A stretch of 45,395 nt of DNA from Oscillospiraceae bacterium (GTDB lineage: Bacteria; Bacillota; Clostridia; Oscillospirales; CAG-272). Positions within the stretch are counted from its first letter, which is position 1. Each line of letters opens with the position of its first letter. Position numbers and translations under genes: made by a program. The DNA is taken from contig SVSG01000019.1 of the NCBI GenBank assembly GCA_015064415.1, positions 1 through 45,395 on the forward strand, in the 5' to 3' direction. The notes beneath the pieces were generated by a model, which was given only the letters and a program-made list of their open reading frames with translations, did no database searches and was not told where the DNA came from. Below are positions 1 through 8,370 of this stretch, piece by piece.

Positions 1-289
1 CATAATGCTTTCCCATAAAGCGAATGCCGACATCCTCATCCACCGCTATCGCGGTCCCCCTTCCCCCGCTTGGGGAAGGCCTTTTTCAAGGTATAACCTC
101 TGTTGCCCACCCGCATAGCGGGTGGTTGTCTGTTTCGCGCTTCGCGCTCAACTGTCTAAAGGCACTAATGCAAACCCCGACAGACTTTGAAAACCTGTCG
201 GGGTTATTCTTTGTTTCCTGCGGAGCAGGTTTTGATGCCTACAAGCAAACTTCCTTATGAGAACACTCGTAACGCTCCTCTTTTTCCTT
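1..289. other. Intergenic tail rich in hairpins, no gene supported
   Basis: No reading frame here has a ribosome site or a recognisable product. The stretch contains several inverted repeats: a short CCACCCGC/GCGGGTGG hairpin near 107-124 and an 11-bp perfect stem with arms at 173-183 and 195-205 (AACCCCGACAG/CTGTCGGGGTT). The second may serve as a weak terminator for the glycosidase gene that ends at 290 on the minus strand, although it has no clean T-run in that direction. The CCTTCCCCC/GGGGAAGG arms near 58-80 look like other low-complexity hairpins found in the window's intergenic repeats. Confidence 0.5.
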
Positions 290-1978
290 TTAATCCTCAA
301 TGGCGGCCTTGCCCGCGAAGATCGCGTGCAGTGTTTTGGCGGGGAACTTTTCGCGGCGATCGTAGGTGTAAATGCCGTTTTGCTCCTGCTCGACGTCGGT
401 GAGCTGTGTGTAGCAATAGCCGAAAATGCAGGGGTTTTGCAAAAGCGCCTCGGTAAGCCCCGCGAGGCGCGAAAGGAACTCCTCACGCGACAGCGGTGCC
501 ACGCCGTAGCCCCAGCCGCCCAGATCCTCGGTCCAGCGGATGCCGCCGTACTCGCTCACGAAAAAGGGCATGCCGACGGTGTAGGGCTGATGGCGGGTGT
601 GTCTGTCGTGATATTCCCCACGGTTCAACAGCTGATCGTACCGTTGCTTGAAGCTTTCGGGGTTCTGATCGTAATCGTGCACGTCGTAAATATCGGTCTC
701 CACGTGGAAATATCCGCTGGTATCAATGCAGGGGCGGGTGGGGTCAAGCGCCTTGGTCACGCGGTACACCGTGCGCAGTGCGGGCTGATAGCGCTCGCGC
801 GTGGTCTCGTTATACGGGCACCAGCCGATGATGGCGGGGTGGTTGAAGTCACGCTTTACCTCCTCGATCCATTCCTCAAGAAGCGGATAGCCGCTTTCCA
901 TCAGGGCATCGTTCAAGCCCCAGTTGGGGTACTCGCCCCACACGAGGTAGCCGAGCTTGTCGCAATGATAAAGGAAGCGCTCCTCAAACACCTTTTCGTG
1001 CAATCTGGCACCGTTGAAGCCCACGGCAAGCGAGCGCTCCACGTCCGCCTTCAGCTCCTCGTCCGAGGGGGCTGTGTAGATGCCGTCGGGATAAAAGCCC
1101 TGATCCAGCACCAATCTCTGAAACACGGACTTGCCATTGAGCAAGAATTTGTACCCCTCCATACGCACGTCGCGCAATCCGAAATAGCTTTTTACCGCAT
1201 CCTCGCCAAAGCAAAGCTCCAGATCGTACAGCCGACCCGCGCCCACCTCCCACAGGTGCTTTTGTGCAAGGGGGAGCGTCAGCGTGACGGTACCGTTGGC
1301 GGCGGGGGACTCGGCATATCCCACCTCGCGCCCCTCATAAAACGCCTTGACGGTCAGCGTGCCCGCGCCCACCACGGTGGCGTGGATGCCAAGCGAAACA
1401 CTTTCGGGCGAGGGGTAATACTGCACGCTTTCAATATGTGTTTTAGGCAAAAACTCCAGCCAAACGGTCTGCCAGATGCCCGTGGTGCGGGTGTAGAAGC
1501 AGCCGTGCGACTCGTAGCGCATCGATTGCTTGCCCGAAGGGATCAGCGGGTCGCGGGTATCGTCCTCGGCGCAGACGGTGAGGACATTCTCCCCTTCTTG
1601 CAAAAAGGGCGTGATATCGAAAAAGAAGGACACGTAGCCCCCGCGGTGCGTGCCGCACTGCTGTCCGTTGATATACACGGTGGCTTTGTAGTCCACCGCG
1701 CCGAAGTGCAAGCGCACGATGCCGTCAAGCTGTGCCTTCGTCACGGTCACGCTGCGCCGATACCACACGGCGCGCATAAAATCGGTGTGACCGATGCCCG
1801 AGAGCTTGCTTTCGGGGCAAAAGGGTACCTCGATACGCTGAGAAAACACATTATCCGGCGCTTGCCAGCCCTTCGCCGCGCCGCTTGCGGCGTGGTCGAT
1901 CTCAAACTGCCACGTGCCGTTGAGGTTTTGCCAATTTGCGCGCTCAAACTGCGGCTTGGGATGCTCTTGTCTGTACAT
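290..1978 (-). CDS. Glycoside hydrolase family 2 beta-glycosidase
   Basis: A 562-residue GH2 enzyme (beta-galactosidase/beta-glucuronidase/beta-mannosidase clan) that hydrolyses terminal beta-linked sugars. The order is a sugar-binding jelly roll (about residues 1-170), an immunoglobulin-like domain (170-280) and a TIM barrel (280-562). The acid/base glutamate lies in the PYNETT motif near residue 391 and the nucleophile glutamate in FFVSEYGG near 476; both are intact. I chose the ATG at 1978 because GGGGGAGG lies 8 bases upstream; an in-frame start at 1996 has no such site. There is no signal peptide, so it should be cytoplasmic and act on imported oligosaccharides. It is divergent from an AraC-type regulator that probably controls it (inference). 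The exact sugar specificity cannot be told from the sequence; its length is nearer to beta-glucuronidase than to LacZ. Confidence 0.93.
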   Translation of the reverse strand: MYRQEHPKPQFERANWQNLNGTWQFEIDHAASGAAKGWQAPDNVFSQRIEVPFCPESKLSGIGHTDFMRAVWYRRSVTVTKAQLDGIVRLHFGAVDYKATVYINGQQCGTHRGGYVSFFFDITPFLQEGENVLTVCAEDDTRDPLIPSGKQSMRYESHGCFYTRTTGIWQTVWLEFLPKTHIESVQYYPSPESVSLGIHATVVGAGTLTVKAFYEGREVGYAESPAANGTVTLTLPLAQKHLWEVGAGRLYDLELCFGEDAVKSYFGLRDVRMEGYKFLLNGKSVFQRLVLDQGFYPDGIYTAPSDEELKADVERSLAVGFNGARLHEKVFEERFLYHCDKLGYLVWGEYPNWGLNDALMESGYPLLEEWIEEVKRDFNHPAIIGWCPYNETTRERYQPALRTVYRVTKALDPTRPCIDTSGYFHVETDIYDVHDYDQNPESFKQRYDQLLNRGEYHDRHTRHQPYTVGMPFFVSEYGGIRWTEDLGGWGYGVAPLSREEFLSRLAGLTEALLQNPCIFGYCYTQLTDVEQEQNGIYTYDRREKFPAKTLHAIFAGKAAIED

Positions 1979-2014
1979 AGCTTGATCCTCCCCCAAAAGG
2001 TTGTTGTTATCTTC

Positions 2015-2043
2015 ATTTTAACAAAAAATCCCCTGCTTTTCAA
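2015..2043 (-). promoter_or_regulatory. Promoter of the GH2 gene
   Basis: On the minus strand TTGAAA (2038-2043), a 17-bp spacer and TAAAAT (2015-2020) precede the GH2 start by about 37 bases. It sits back to back with the AraC gene promoter, leaving about 20 bp between the two -35 hexamers. Confidence 0.65.
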
Positions 2044-2063
2044 TAGCCGATCCTATATTTTAC

Positions 2064-2092
2064 TTGACATATCCTACTGTTTTGGATATAAT
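2064..2092 (+). promoter_or_regulatory. Consensus promoter of the AraC-type gene
   Basis: TTGACA (2064-2069), exactly 17 bp, then TATAAT (2087-2092): a perfect match to the housekeeping sigma consensus. It lies 28 bp upstream of the regulator's ATG. Confidence 0.85.
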
Positions 2093-2120
2093 GGATTTAC
2101 ATCAGAAACGGAGGGATCGT

Positions 2121-2894
2121 ATGCAAAGCATTGAATCGTTGCGTCACGCCTGCCCGGAGCGAGCGGGCTTTCAGATCACGCGAAAAAACGGACATCCCCA
2201 GCACACCTTTTTGCATTTTTTCGGCAGTGTCGAGCTGCTGGTGGACGGCAAGGTGATCCGCACCGCACCGCATGCCTGCATCCTTTACCCCGCAGGAGAG
2301 CCGCAGTTTTTTCACTCGCCGGAGCCCCTGACGCACGACTGGATCCATTTTTCGGGCGACCTTTCGGATGCCACTTTTCTCGGCATTTTCCCAAATACGG
2401 TCTACTATCCCACGCAACCCAAGCGCATCACACAGCTGACCAAGGAGCTGGAAGCCGAATTTTACGGCGCACTCCCTTCGCGCGAGCATATGCTGGCGCT
2501 GAAGCTGGAGGAGCTGTGGATCACGTTGCGCCGCGCCATAGACGGTGCGCTGGCAGAGCCCGTGTCCGATTCTCTGGCAAGCAGATTACATCATCTTCGC
2601 ACGGAAATGCTTTTGCATCCCGACGAAAAGTGGACGATAGCCGGTCTTTCCAAAGCCGCTTGTCTTTCCGAATCCCGCTTTTACAGTGTTTACCGATCCT
2701 ATTTTGGAAATTCCCCTATCGGGGATCTGATCACGGCGCGCATGGATACGGCATGTAATATGCTGATCGGCACCGATGCCCCCGTGTCCCGGATCGCCAA
2801 GCAGCTGGGATACGCCAATATCACACATTTCACCCGCCAGTTTAAGGCGCACTTCGGCCTCTCGCCCACCGCCTTCCGCAACGGCAAGACATAA
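2121..2894 (+). CDS. AraC-family transcriptional regulator
   Basis: A 257-residue regulator. The first roughly 150 residues resemble the AraC cupin-like ligand pocket (the HTFLHFFGSVELLVDG and CILYPAGEPQFFHSPE stretches). The last 100 residues hold the double helix-turn-helix DNA-binding domain, with the family signature near SRIAKQLGYANITHFTRQFK and the ending FGLSPTAFR. The start at 2121 was chosen for the GGAGGG site 7 bases upstream; an in-frame codon at 2064 lies inside the promoter. Its position divergent from the GH2 gene suggests sugar-responsive control of that gene (inference). The ligand is unknown. Confidence 0.92.
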   Translation: MQSIESLRHACPERAGFQITRKNGHPQHTFLHFFGSVELLVDGKVIRTAPHACILYPAGEPQFFHSPEPLTHDWIHFSGDLSDATFLGIFPNTVYYPTQPKRITQLTKELEAEFYGALPSREHMLALKLEELWITLRRAIDGALAEPVSDSLASRLHHLRTEMLLHPDEKWTIAGLSKAACLSESRFYSVYRSYFGNSPIGDLITARMDTACNMLIGTDAPVSRIAKQLGYANITHFTRQFKAHFGLSPTAFRNGKT

Positions 2895-2934
2895 CCAAAG
2901 GAGCGAAGCGGCAAGCCGCTTCGCTCCTTTGGTT
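2893..2934. terminator. 20-bp perfect hairpin, bidirectional terminator
   Basis: Arms 2893-2912 and 2915-2934 are perfect reverse complements with a two-base loop and begin inside the AraC stop codon. It lies between convergent genes (AraC gene and dapB) and probably ends both transcripts. The T-run is short on each side. Confidence 0.7.
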
Positions 2935-2952
2935 TGGCGCAAACCTATGTGA

Positions 2953-3702
2953 TCAAAGTGCGCTGATCACGTCATCCATGCTGTAAAAGCCCCTTGCGCG
3001 GCCGCACATAAAGCGGGCGGCGCGCAGCGCGCCCGTGGCAAAGACCTCGCGCGAGGCGGCGCTGTGCGAAAGGGTCACGATCTCGTCCTTGCCGCAGAAC
3101 ATCACCTCGTGCTCGCCGACGATGGTACCGCCGCGCACGGCGTGCAAGCCGATCTCGCCGCGCGCTCTCTTGCGGCGCTCGGCGTGGCGGTCATAGACGT
3201 AAGAGTGCTCCTCTCGCTCGGAAAGGGCATCCGCGATCATGAGCGCCGTGCCGCTGGGAGCATCCAGCTTCTGATTGTGGTGCTTTTCGATGATCTCGAT
3301 GTCAAAATCCTCGCCAAGCGTGGCCGCGGCGCGGCGGCAAAGCGAGATCAGAAGATTGATGCCAAGCGACATGTTGCGCGAGAAAAAGATCGCCGTTTTT
3401 TGCGCGGCGTCGCGCATCATCTGCATCTCCTCCTCGGTGTGCCCCGTGGTGCAAACCACAAGGGGGGTTCCCGTGTGGGTGGCGTAGGCCAGCAGCCCCT
3501 CCAGGGCGCTGTGATGCGAAAAATCGATCATCACGTCGGCCTGCCCTCCAAATTCCTCCGGCGAGGTGAACACGGGGTAGGTGGTGGCGGCGGTGGGGCA
3601 AACGTCCACACCTGCCACGATCCGATCCCCTGCGGCCTCAGCCGCGGCGACCACGGCGGCGCCCATGCGCCCACCGCATCCGCAAAGCAAAATATTCAAC
3701 AT
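2953..3702 (-). CDS. dapB: 4-hydroxy-tetrahydrodipicolinate reductase
   Basis: DapB, 249 residues, reduces the DapA product with NAD(P)H to tetrahydrodipicolinate in the diaminopimelate/lysine pathway. The N-terminal Rossmann fold has GCGGRMG at residues 8-14. The catalytic and substrate-binding signature EKHHNQKLDAPSGTAL is intact. Length fits the family (about 240-270). The ATG at 3702 follows an AAGGAAG site. The gene lies 21 bases downstream of dapA in the same operon and is therefore under the same lysine riboswitch. Confidence 0.97.
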   Translation of the reverse strand: MLNILLCGCGGRMGAAVVAAAEAAGDRIVAGVDVCPTAATTYPVFTSPEEFGGQADVMIDFSHHSALEGLLAYATHTGTPLVVCTTGHTEEEMQMMRDAAQKTAIFFSRNMSLGINLLISLCRRAAATLGEDFDIEIIEKHHNQKLDAPSGTALMIADALSEREEHSYVYDRHAERRKRARGEIGLHAVRGGTIVGEHEVMFCGKDEIVTLSHSAASREVFATGALRAARFMCGRARGFYSMDDVISAL

Positions 3703-3723
3703 ATCAACTTCCTTTCGCGCGTC

Positions 3724-4617
3724 TTACAGCAGACCGTACGCTGCCATCACGCTCTTCAGCTTTTGCATATTGCTCTCTTCCATCTCGCAAAGGGGCAAAC
3801 GGATCTCGGGGCCGCAAAGCCCCAAAAGCGCGGAGGCCGCCTTGACGGGCACGGGGTTGACCTCGCAGAACAGAGTGTTCATCAGCTTGAGGTACTTGAG
3901 CTGCATCTCGGCGCCCTTCTTGAAATCGCCCGCAAGGCAGGCGGCGCAAAGCTCGTGCGTTTCGCGGGGCATCACACCCGAAAAGACGGAAATGACACCC
4001 TTGCCGCCAAGCGACATGATCGGCACGATCTGATCGTCGTTGCCGGAGTAGATATCCAGCGCGTCACCGCACTCCGCGATCAGCTCCGCAATGGCGGAAA
4101 GATTACCGGACGCCTCCTTCACGGCGACGATGCGCTCGTGCTTCGCCAGCTCGCGGTACACGGGCAGTGTGATATTCACGCCCGTACGGGAGGGCACGTT
4201 GTAAAGGATGATGGGCTTGTCGGTCGCCTCAGCGGTGGCAAGAAAGTTTTTGACAAGGCCCTTGGGCGTTGCCTTGTTATAGTAGGGGGTGACAAGCAAC
4301 AGCGCGTCACAGCCGACCTCGCAGGCGTACTTGGAAAGCTCGATACCGTAGGCGGTATCGTTCGAACCGGTACCCGCGATCACGGGCACGCGACCTGCCG
4401 TGTGCTCGACGGAAAAGCGCAGAAGATCGCAATGCTCCTCGTGCGAGAGCGTCGCCGCCTCGCCCGTGGTGCCCGCGACCACGATGGCATCAATTCCGCC
4501 CGCGATCTGCGCGTCGATCAGCTTACCGAACGCCTCATAGTCAATGCCTCCGTCCTTGAAGGGAGTGATCAGCGCGGTGGCCGCGCCCTCGAAAATCGTC
4601 TTTTTCAGCTTGCTCAT
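3724..4617 (-). CDS. dapA: 4-hydroxy-tetrahydrodipicolinate synthase
   Basis: DapA, 297 residues, condenses pyruvate with aspartate semialdehyde, the first committed step to diaminopimelate and lysine. It is a TIM barrel with the Schiff-base lysine at K167 (IVAVKEASGN), the catalytic tyrosine at Y139 (ILYNVPSRTG), and the substrate loop GTTGEAATLS near residues 49-58. I prefer the ATG at 4617 (MSKLKK), with GTGAGG 6 bases upstream, over a GTG four codons earlier. First gene of the dapA-dapB operon, preceded by a lysine riboswitch and terminator. Confidence 0.97.
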   Translation of the reverse strand: MSKLKKTIFEGAATALITPFKDGGIDYEAFGKLIDAQIAGGIDAIVVAGTTGEAATLSHEEHCDLLRFSVEHTAGRVPVIAGTGSNDTAYGIELSKYACEVGCDALLLVTPYYNKATPKGLVKNFLATAEATDKPIILYNVPSRTGVNITLPVYRELAKHERIVAVKEASGNLSAIAELIAECGDALDIYSGNDDQIVPIMSLGGKGVISVFSGVMPRETHELCAACLAGDFKKGAEMQLKYLKLMNTLFCEVNPVPVKAASALLGLCGPEIRLPLCEMEESNMQKLKSVMAAYGLL

Positions 4618-4671
4618 AGGAAACCTCACTTGTGAAAAATTTGCCGGGTTTGCGGAAAAAACACAGAAAAT

Positions 4672-4694
4672 AAAAAAAACCGGTTGAAAACCAG
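4672..4694 (-). terminator. Riboswitch-controlled intrinsic terminator of dapA
   Basis: Transcribed leftwards, CTGGTT (4694-4689) pairs with AACCGG (4685-4680) across a three-base loop and is followed by eight U (4679-4672). It lies between the lysine aptamer and the dapA start, where an L-box expression platform is expected. A 9-base complementarity between 4728-4736 and 4641-4649 spans this hairpin and could take part in an alternative fold. Confidence 0.75.
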
Positions 4695-4742
4695 CTGTTG
4701 TTGTACTATAATATAGGTAGTGCGCCTACCCGGCAACATACA

Positions 4743-4904
4743 GATAGCTCTCCATCAATACTGACGACAGTTCCACAGCTTTGAACCGTGCGAACCAGCA
4801 AGCCCCCGCCCGTCGGGCACTCACTTCGGCACTCTGCGCTCCCGCGGGGGCTGCAAGCGGTCACGGAACCTTGCCCCGACGAGGTCGTAGTGTGCACCTC
4901 TATC
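4743..4904 (-). promoter_or_regulatory. Lysine riboswitch (L-box) aptamer
   Basis: Read on the minus strand, the leader starts GATAGAGGTGC (from 4904) and ends GGAGAGCTATC (to 4743), so GATAG/CTATC close the P1 helix. Inside are the conserved GCCGAAGTGAG block and the ACTGTCGTCAGTATTG segment before the 3' end. Order, spacing and overall length (162 nt) match the lysine riboswitch family. It sits between a consensus promoter and dapA. Known L-box behaviour is that lysine binding favours termination, so excess lysine should lower dapA-dapB transcription. Confidence 0.9.
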
Positions 4905-4941
4905 ATTATATTATGTTTTTCCGACGAACTTCGTCCCCTTA

Positions 4942-4970
4942 ATCTTATCACATCAAAACGCGCTTGTCAA
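4942..4970 (-). promoter_or_regulatory. Promoter of the dapA-dapB leader
   Basis: TTGACA (4970-4965), 17 bp, TAAGAT (4947-4942) on the minus strand, about 37 bases before the start of the riboswitch aptamer. Confidence 0.8.
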
Positions 4971-5006
4971 TGGATTTTATAAAATTTGCGGCGCGGAAAG
5001 GAAATT

Positions 5007-6086
5007 ATGTCAACTCCCATTCTCAACAAGCTTGCCCCCACCGACCTCAAGACCTCGGATTTCTATTACGATCTGCCCGAGGAGCGCATCGCCCAGCACC
5101 CGATGGCAGAGCGCGACCACTCGCGCTTGATGGTACTGGACCGCCAAAAAAACACGCGTGAGCACAAGCATTTTTATGATATTTTGGATTACCTTCGCGA
5201 GGGCGACGTCCTTGTCATCAACGATTCCAAGGTCATCCCCGCCCGCCTTTACGGGCACGCCGAGGGGCGCCCCGAGGCGAAGATCGAGCTTTTACTTTTG
5301 CGCCAGCGCGACCTTGACACCTGGGAGTGTCTGGTCAAGCCAGGCAAGCGCGCGCGCCTTGGCGCGAAAATGGTGTTTGGAGAGGGGCTTTTGACGGGCA
5401 CCGTCACCGACATCGTCGAGGAGGGCAACCGCTACATTCATTTTGACTATGACCGCGAACAAAACGCCAACATTTACGATATTCTGCACAAGATCGGCCT
5501 GATGCCCCTGCCCCCCTACATCACCGAGCAATTGAAGGACAACAGCCGTTATCAGACAGTGTACGCGCGTGAGGAGGGCTCTGCCGCCGCGCCCACCGCA
5601 GGTTTGCATTTCACGCCGGAGCTCTTGCAAAAGGTGCGCGAAAAGGGCGTGGCGATCGCGCCCGTGATGCTGCACGTGGGGCTTGGCACCTTCCGCCCCG
5701 TGAAGGCGGAGCGCGTGGACGAGCATATCATGCATACCGAGTATATCTCGGTCACAAAGGAAAGCGCCGACCTGATCAATGCCCGCCGCGCCGCGGGCGG
5801 GCGCGTCATTGCCGTGGGCACCACGTCCTGCCGCACGCTGGAAAGCGTGACGGATGAGCACGGCATCGTACACCCCGTTTCGGGGGATACGGGTATCTTT
5901 ATTTACCCCGGCTACCGCTTCCGCGCGGTGGATGCCCTTATCACCAACTTCCACCTGCCCGAAAGCACGCTTTTGATGCTGGTCTCCGCTTTTTATGACC
6001 GCGACCACGTGTTGGAGGCCTACCGCGAGGCGGTGGAGATGGAATATCGCTTCTTCTCCTTCGGGGATGCAATGTTCCTGCAATAA
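5007..6086 (+). CDS. queA: S-adenosylmethionine:tRNA ribosyltransferase-isomerase
   Basis: QueA, 359 residues, transfers and isomerises the ribosyl part of S-adenosylmethionine onto preQ1 in tRNA, giving epoxyqueuosine. The whole protein matches the family, including the N-terminal YDLPEERIAQHP, the central GSAAAPTAGLHFTPELL and the C-terminal ITNFHLPESTLLMLVSAF stretches. The ATG at 5007 follows GGAAAGGAA; an in-frame TTG at 4986 is less likely. Divergent from the dapA operon and upstream of miaA by 64 bp, which suggests joint transcription of two tRNA modification genes. Confidence 0.97.
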   Translation: MSTPILNKLAPTDLKTSDFYYDLPEERIAQHPMAERDHSRLMVLDRQKNTREHKHFYDILDYLREGDVLVINDSKVIPARLYGHAEGRPEAKIELLLLRQRDLDTWECLVKPGKRARLGAKMVFGEGLLTGTVTDIVEEGNRYIHFDYDREQNANIYDILHKIGLMPLPPYITEQLKDNSRYQTVYAREEGSAAAPTAGLHFTPELLQKVREKGVAIAPVMLHVGLGTFRPVKAERVDEHIMHTEYISVTKESADLINARRAAGGRVIAVGTTSCRTLESVTDEHGIVHPVSGDTGIFIYPGYRFRAVDALITNFHLPESTLLMLVSAFYDRDHVLEAYREAVEMEYRFFSFGDAMFLQ

Positions 6087-6150
6087 CGCAAAAAACTGAC
6101 CCCGTTTGGGGGGATAATTTCAAAAACGCCAGAAAAAGGAGGAAAAGGCG

Positions 6151-7116
6151 ATGCCACAGATGCCCAAAATTCTTGCCATTGTAGGGCCGACGGCCAGCGG
6201 CAAGACCTCGCTTTCCGTTGAGCTTGCGCTTCGCCTTGGAGGCGAGGTCATCTGCTGTGATTCGATGCAAATCTACCGCGACATGAACATCGGCACCGCC
6301 AAGCCCACAAAAGAGGAGCAGCGCGGCGTACCGCATCACCTTTTTGACATAAAAGACCCCGACGAGCCCTTTTCCGCCATGGACTACGCGACCCTTGCCG
6401 AAGCGGCGGTAACGGATATTCTGTCACGCGGAAAATTGCCGATCTTTTGCGGCGGCACGGGGCTTTATCTGGACGCATTTTTGCGCGGCGGGATGCCCGA
6501 AACGCCGGGCGCTGACCCTGCGCTTCGTGCCGAGCTTGCCGAAATTGCGGCCATACGTGGTGCCGAATTTCTGCACGAGGAGTTAAAAAAGGTGGATCCC
6601 GTGTCCGCCGAAGCCACCCACGCGAACAACGTGCGCCGCGTCATCCGCGCGCTGGAGATCTACCGTCTTACGGGCACACCGAAATCCGAATGGGACCGTC
6701 GCTCGCGCGAGCTCCCCGCGCGCTACAATGCCGCCGTGCTGGGGCTTACCTTCACAGATCGCGCGCGGCTTTACGACCGCATCGACCGCCGTGTGGATCT
6801 GATGCTTGCCGACGGACTTCTGGAGGAAACGCGCGCGCTTTTGGAGGCGGGCGTTTTTGAGCGCTCCCCCACTGCGGCCGCCGCCATCGGCTACAAGGAG
6901 CTGTTGCCCTATTTGCGCGGGGAGTGTGACCTTGCCGCCGCCACGGAAGAGCTCAAGACCGCCACGCGCCGCTACGCCAAGCGTCAGCAGACCTGGTTTG
7001 GTGCGAAGGATTACGTCATGCCGCTTGCCGTGGATGACGGAAATGGGATGCTAAATAGTGAACAAATTGTAAACAATGCCATAGGACTTGCAGAAGCCGC
7101 GTGGAGTATGTTATAA
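6151..7116 (+). CDS. miaA: tRNA dimethylallyltransferase
   Basis: MiaA, 321 residues, adds a dimethylallyl group to N6 of A37 in tRNAs reading codons that begin with U. The P-loop GPTASGKTS is at about residues 10-18, followed by the substrate motif CCDSMQIYRDMNIGTAKP and HHLFD. The C-terminal KRQQTWF motif is present. A strong AAGGAGG site lies upstream of the ATG. It continues the plus-strand run of RNA modification and translation genes. Confidence 0.97.
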   Translation: MPQMPKILAIVGPTASGKTSLSVELALRLGGEVICCDSMQIYRDMNIGTAKPTKEEQRGVPHHLFDIKDPDEPFSAMDYATLAEAAVTDILSRGKLPIFCGGTGLYLDAFLRGGMPETPGADPALRAELAEIAAIRGAEFLHEELKKVDPVSAEATHANNVRRVIRALEIYRLTGTPKSEWDRRSRELPARYNAAVLGLTFTDRARLYDRIDRRVDLMLADGLLEETRALLEAGVFERSPTAAAAIGYKELLPYLRGECDLAAATEELKTATRRYAKRQQTWFGAKDYVMPLAVDDGNGMLNSEQIVNNAIGLAEAAWSML

Positions 7117-7179
7117 TTATAAATAATTGTCTACGCGCGCAAGCCACGCGCGCATGCAAGCTCGGAAGGAGGGAGAGAT

Positions 7180-8370
7180 ATGGTGCGGAGATCGCACGGC
7201 AAGCGCTTGCTTTGGGAAATTCTTTGCGTACTGCTTTTGCTCTCTCTTTTGCTTCTGACCATTCTGGAGGAGATCTCCCGCTCCTCCGACACGCTCTCCT
7301 TTGAGCGCGTCGATCTTGTCAGCTATACGCTGACGGACACGCTTTACGGCTACGTGTTCCGCGACGAGATCGCCGTGGGCACCGCCAACAACGGCCCCGT
7401 CGCCTATCAGCTATCCGACGGCGAGACCGCCCAAAAGGGGCAAGTGCTGGCGCAGGTCTACCGCGACGACACGGGCACCGACAAGCGCGAGCGCGCCAAA
7501 GAGCTGTATGCAAAGATCGCGGAATACGAGGCCGCCCTTGCCGCCGCTGACAGCTGGCGTGCGGATTTTCACGGCGCTTACACCGCGCTGATGCGCGACC
7601 TTGGCACCGAAAATCATGCCGATGCCGCCACACGCGCGGCGAAGCTTGCCGCCGTGATCGGCGGTCGGGATGCGCAAAAGGAGGCATGCGCCGACGCCAT
7701 GCGCGCCGAGATCGAATCTCTGCGGGCACAGTTGACCGCCCTGACCGTACACACCAACGATCCCTCCCCCGTCAAGGCGGAGTTCGACGGGATCTTTTAC
7801 CACAGGGCAGACGGCCTTGAGGCACTGTTCGGCACCGATACGGCCGACACGCTCTCCCCCGCCGCCCTTCGTGAGCTTTTGCTTGTTCCCCCCGCCGCCG
7901 CCAACACGGTGGGAAAGCTGGTGAACACCGGCGCATGGTACCTTGTCCTGCCAACGGACAGCGCCACAGCTGTCACCTATCAGACCGAACAGACCTATAC
8001 GTTGCATTTTGAAAACGGCACCCTTTCCATGCAGCTCACGCGCATCGCCACGGAGGATGCGTCCGACGCGGCGCTGCTGATCTTCCGCGCGGAGCAAATG
8101 CCCGCATGGCTTTCCACGGCGCGTGGGCAACGCGTCAGCGTGGAAAAGCAGACGGTCAGCGGCCTTTGCATTCCCGCGTGCGCCATGGCAGATAAGGACA
8201 CCGTTTATATCGCCCGCAACGGCAAGGCGCAGCTTTGCCCCGTCACCCCGTTGCTTTATCAGAACGGCTGCCTTTTGGTTCAGCAATCCGAGGATCCCAA
8301 CGCCCTTCGCGCAGGGGATACCGTGATCGTCAGCACAAGACAGCTTTTCCCCGGAAAGGTGCTGGAATGA
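7180..8370 (+). CDS. HlyD-like single-pass membrane protein
   Basis: A 396-residue protein with one transmembrane helix near residues 11-28 followed by an extracytoplasmic region. Residues about 75-100 resemble the biotinyl/lipoyl-like hairpin of HlyD adaptors (DGETAQKGQVLAQVY). Next comes an Ala/Glu/Arg-rich predicted coiled coil (about 100-190) and a beta-rich C-terminal part. Proteins of this kind are commonly found just upstream of ylmE-sepF in Clostridia; I infer an envelope role but no export partner is present here. AAGGAGGG precedes the ATG. Its stop overlaps the start of the next gene (ATGA), so the two are translationally coupled. Confidence 0.7.
   Translation: MVRRSHGKRLLWEILCVLLLLSLLLLTILEEISRSSDTLSFERVDLVSYTLTDTLYGYVFRDEIAVGTANNGPVAYQLSDGETAQKGQVLAQVYRDDTGTDKRERAKELYAKIAEYEAALAAADSWRADFHGAYTALMRDLGTENHADAATRAAKLAAVIGGRDAQKEACADAMRAEIESLRAQLTALTVHTNDPSPVKAEFDGIFYHRADGLEALFGTDTADTLSPAALRELLLVPPAAANTVGKLVNTGAWYLVLPTDSATAVTYQTEQTYTLHFENGTLSMQLTRIATEDASDAALLIFRAEQMPAWLSTARGQRVSVEKQTVSGLCIPACAMADKDTVYIARNGKAQLCPVTPLLYQNGCLLVQQSEDPNALRAGDTVIVSTRQLFPGKVLE

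Noticed and set aside
257-2134. A 625-codon open frame opposite the GH2 gene
   Set aside because: It runs antisense to a clear GH2 enzyme with intact catalytic motifs; its Val/His/Ala-rich translation matches no family and lacks a ribosome site.
3064-4635. A 523-codon open frame opposite dapA-dapB
   Set aside because: Antisense shadow in GC-rich sequence; the opposite strand encodes both Dap enzymes with active-site motifs.
4618-5006. PreQ1 riboswitch for queA
   Set aside because: The structured leader lies on the opposite strand and matches a lysine aptamer for dapA; QueA acts after preQ1 insertion and nothing preQ1-like is seen before 5007.
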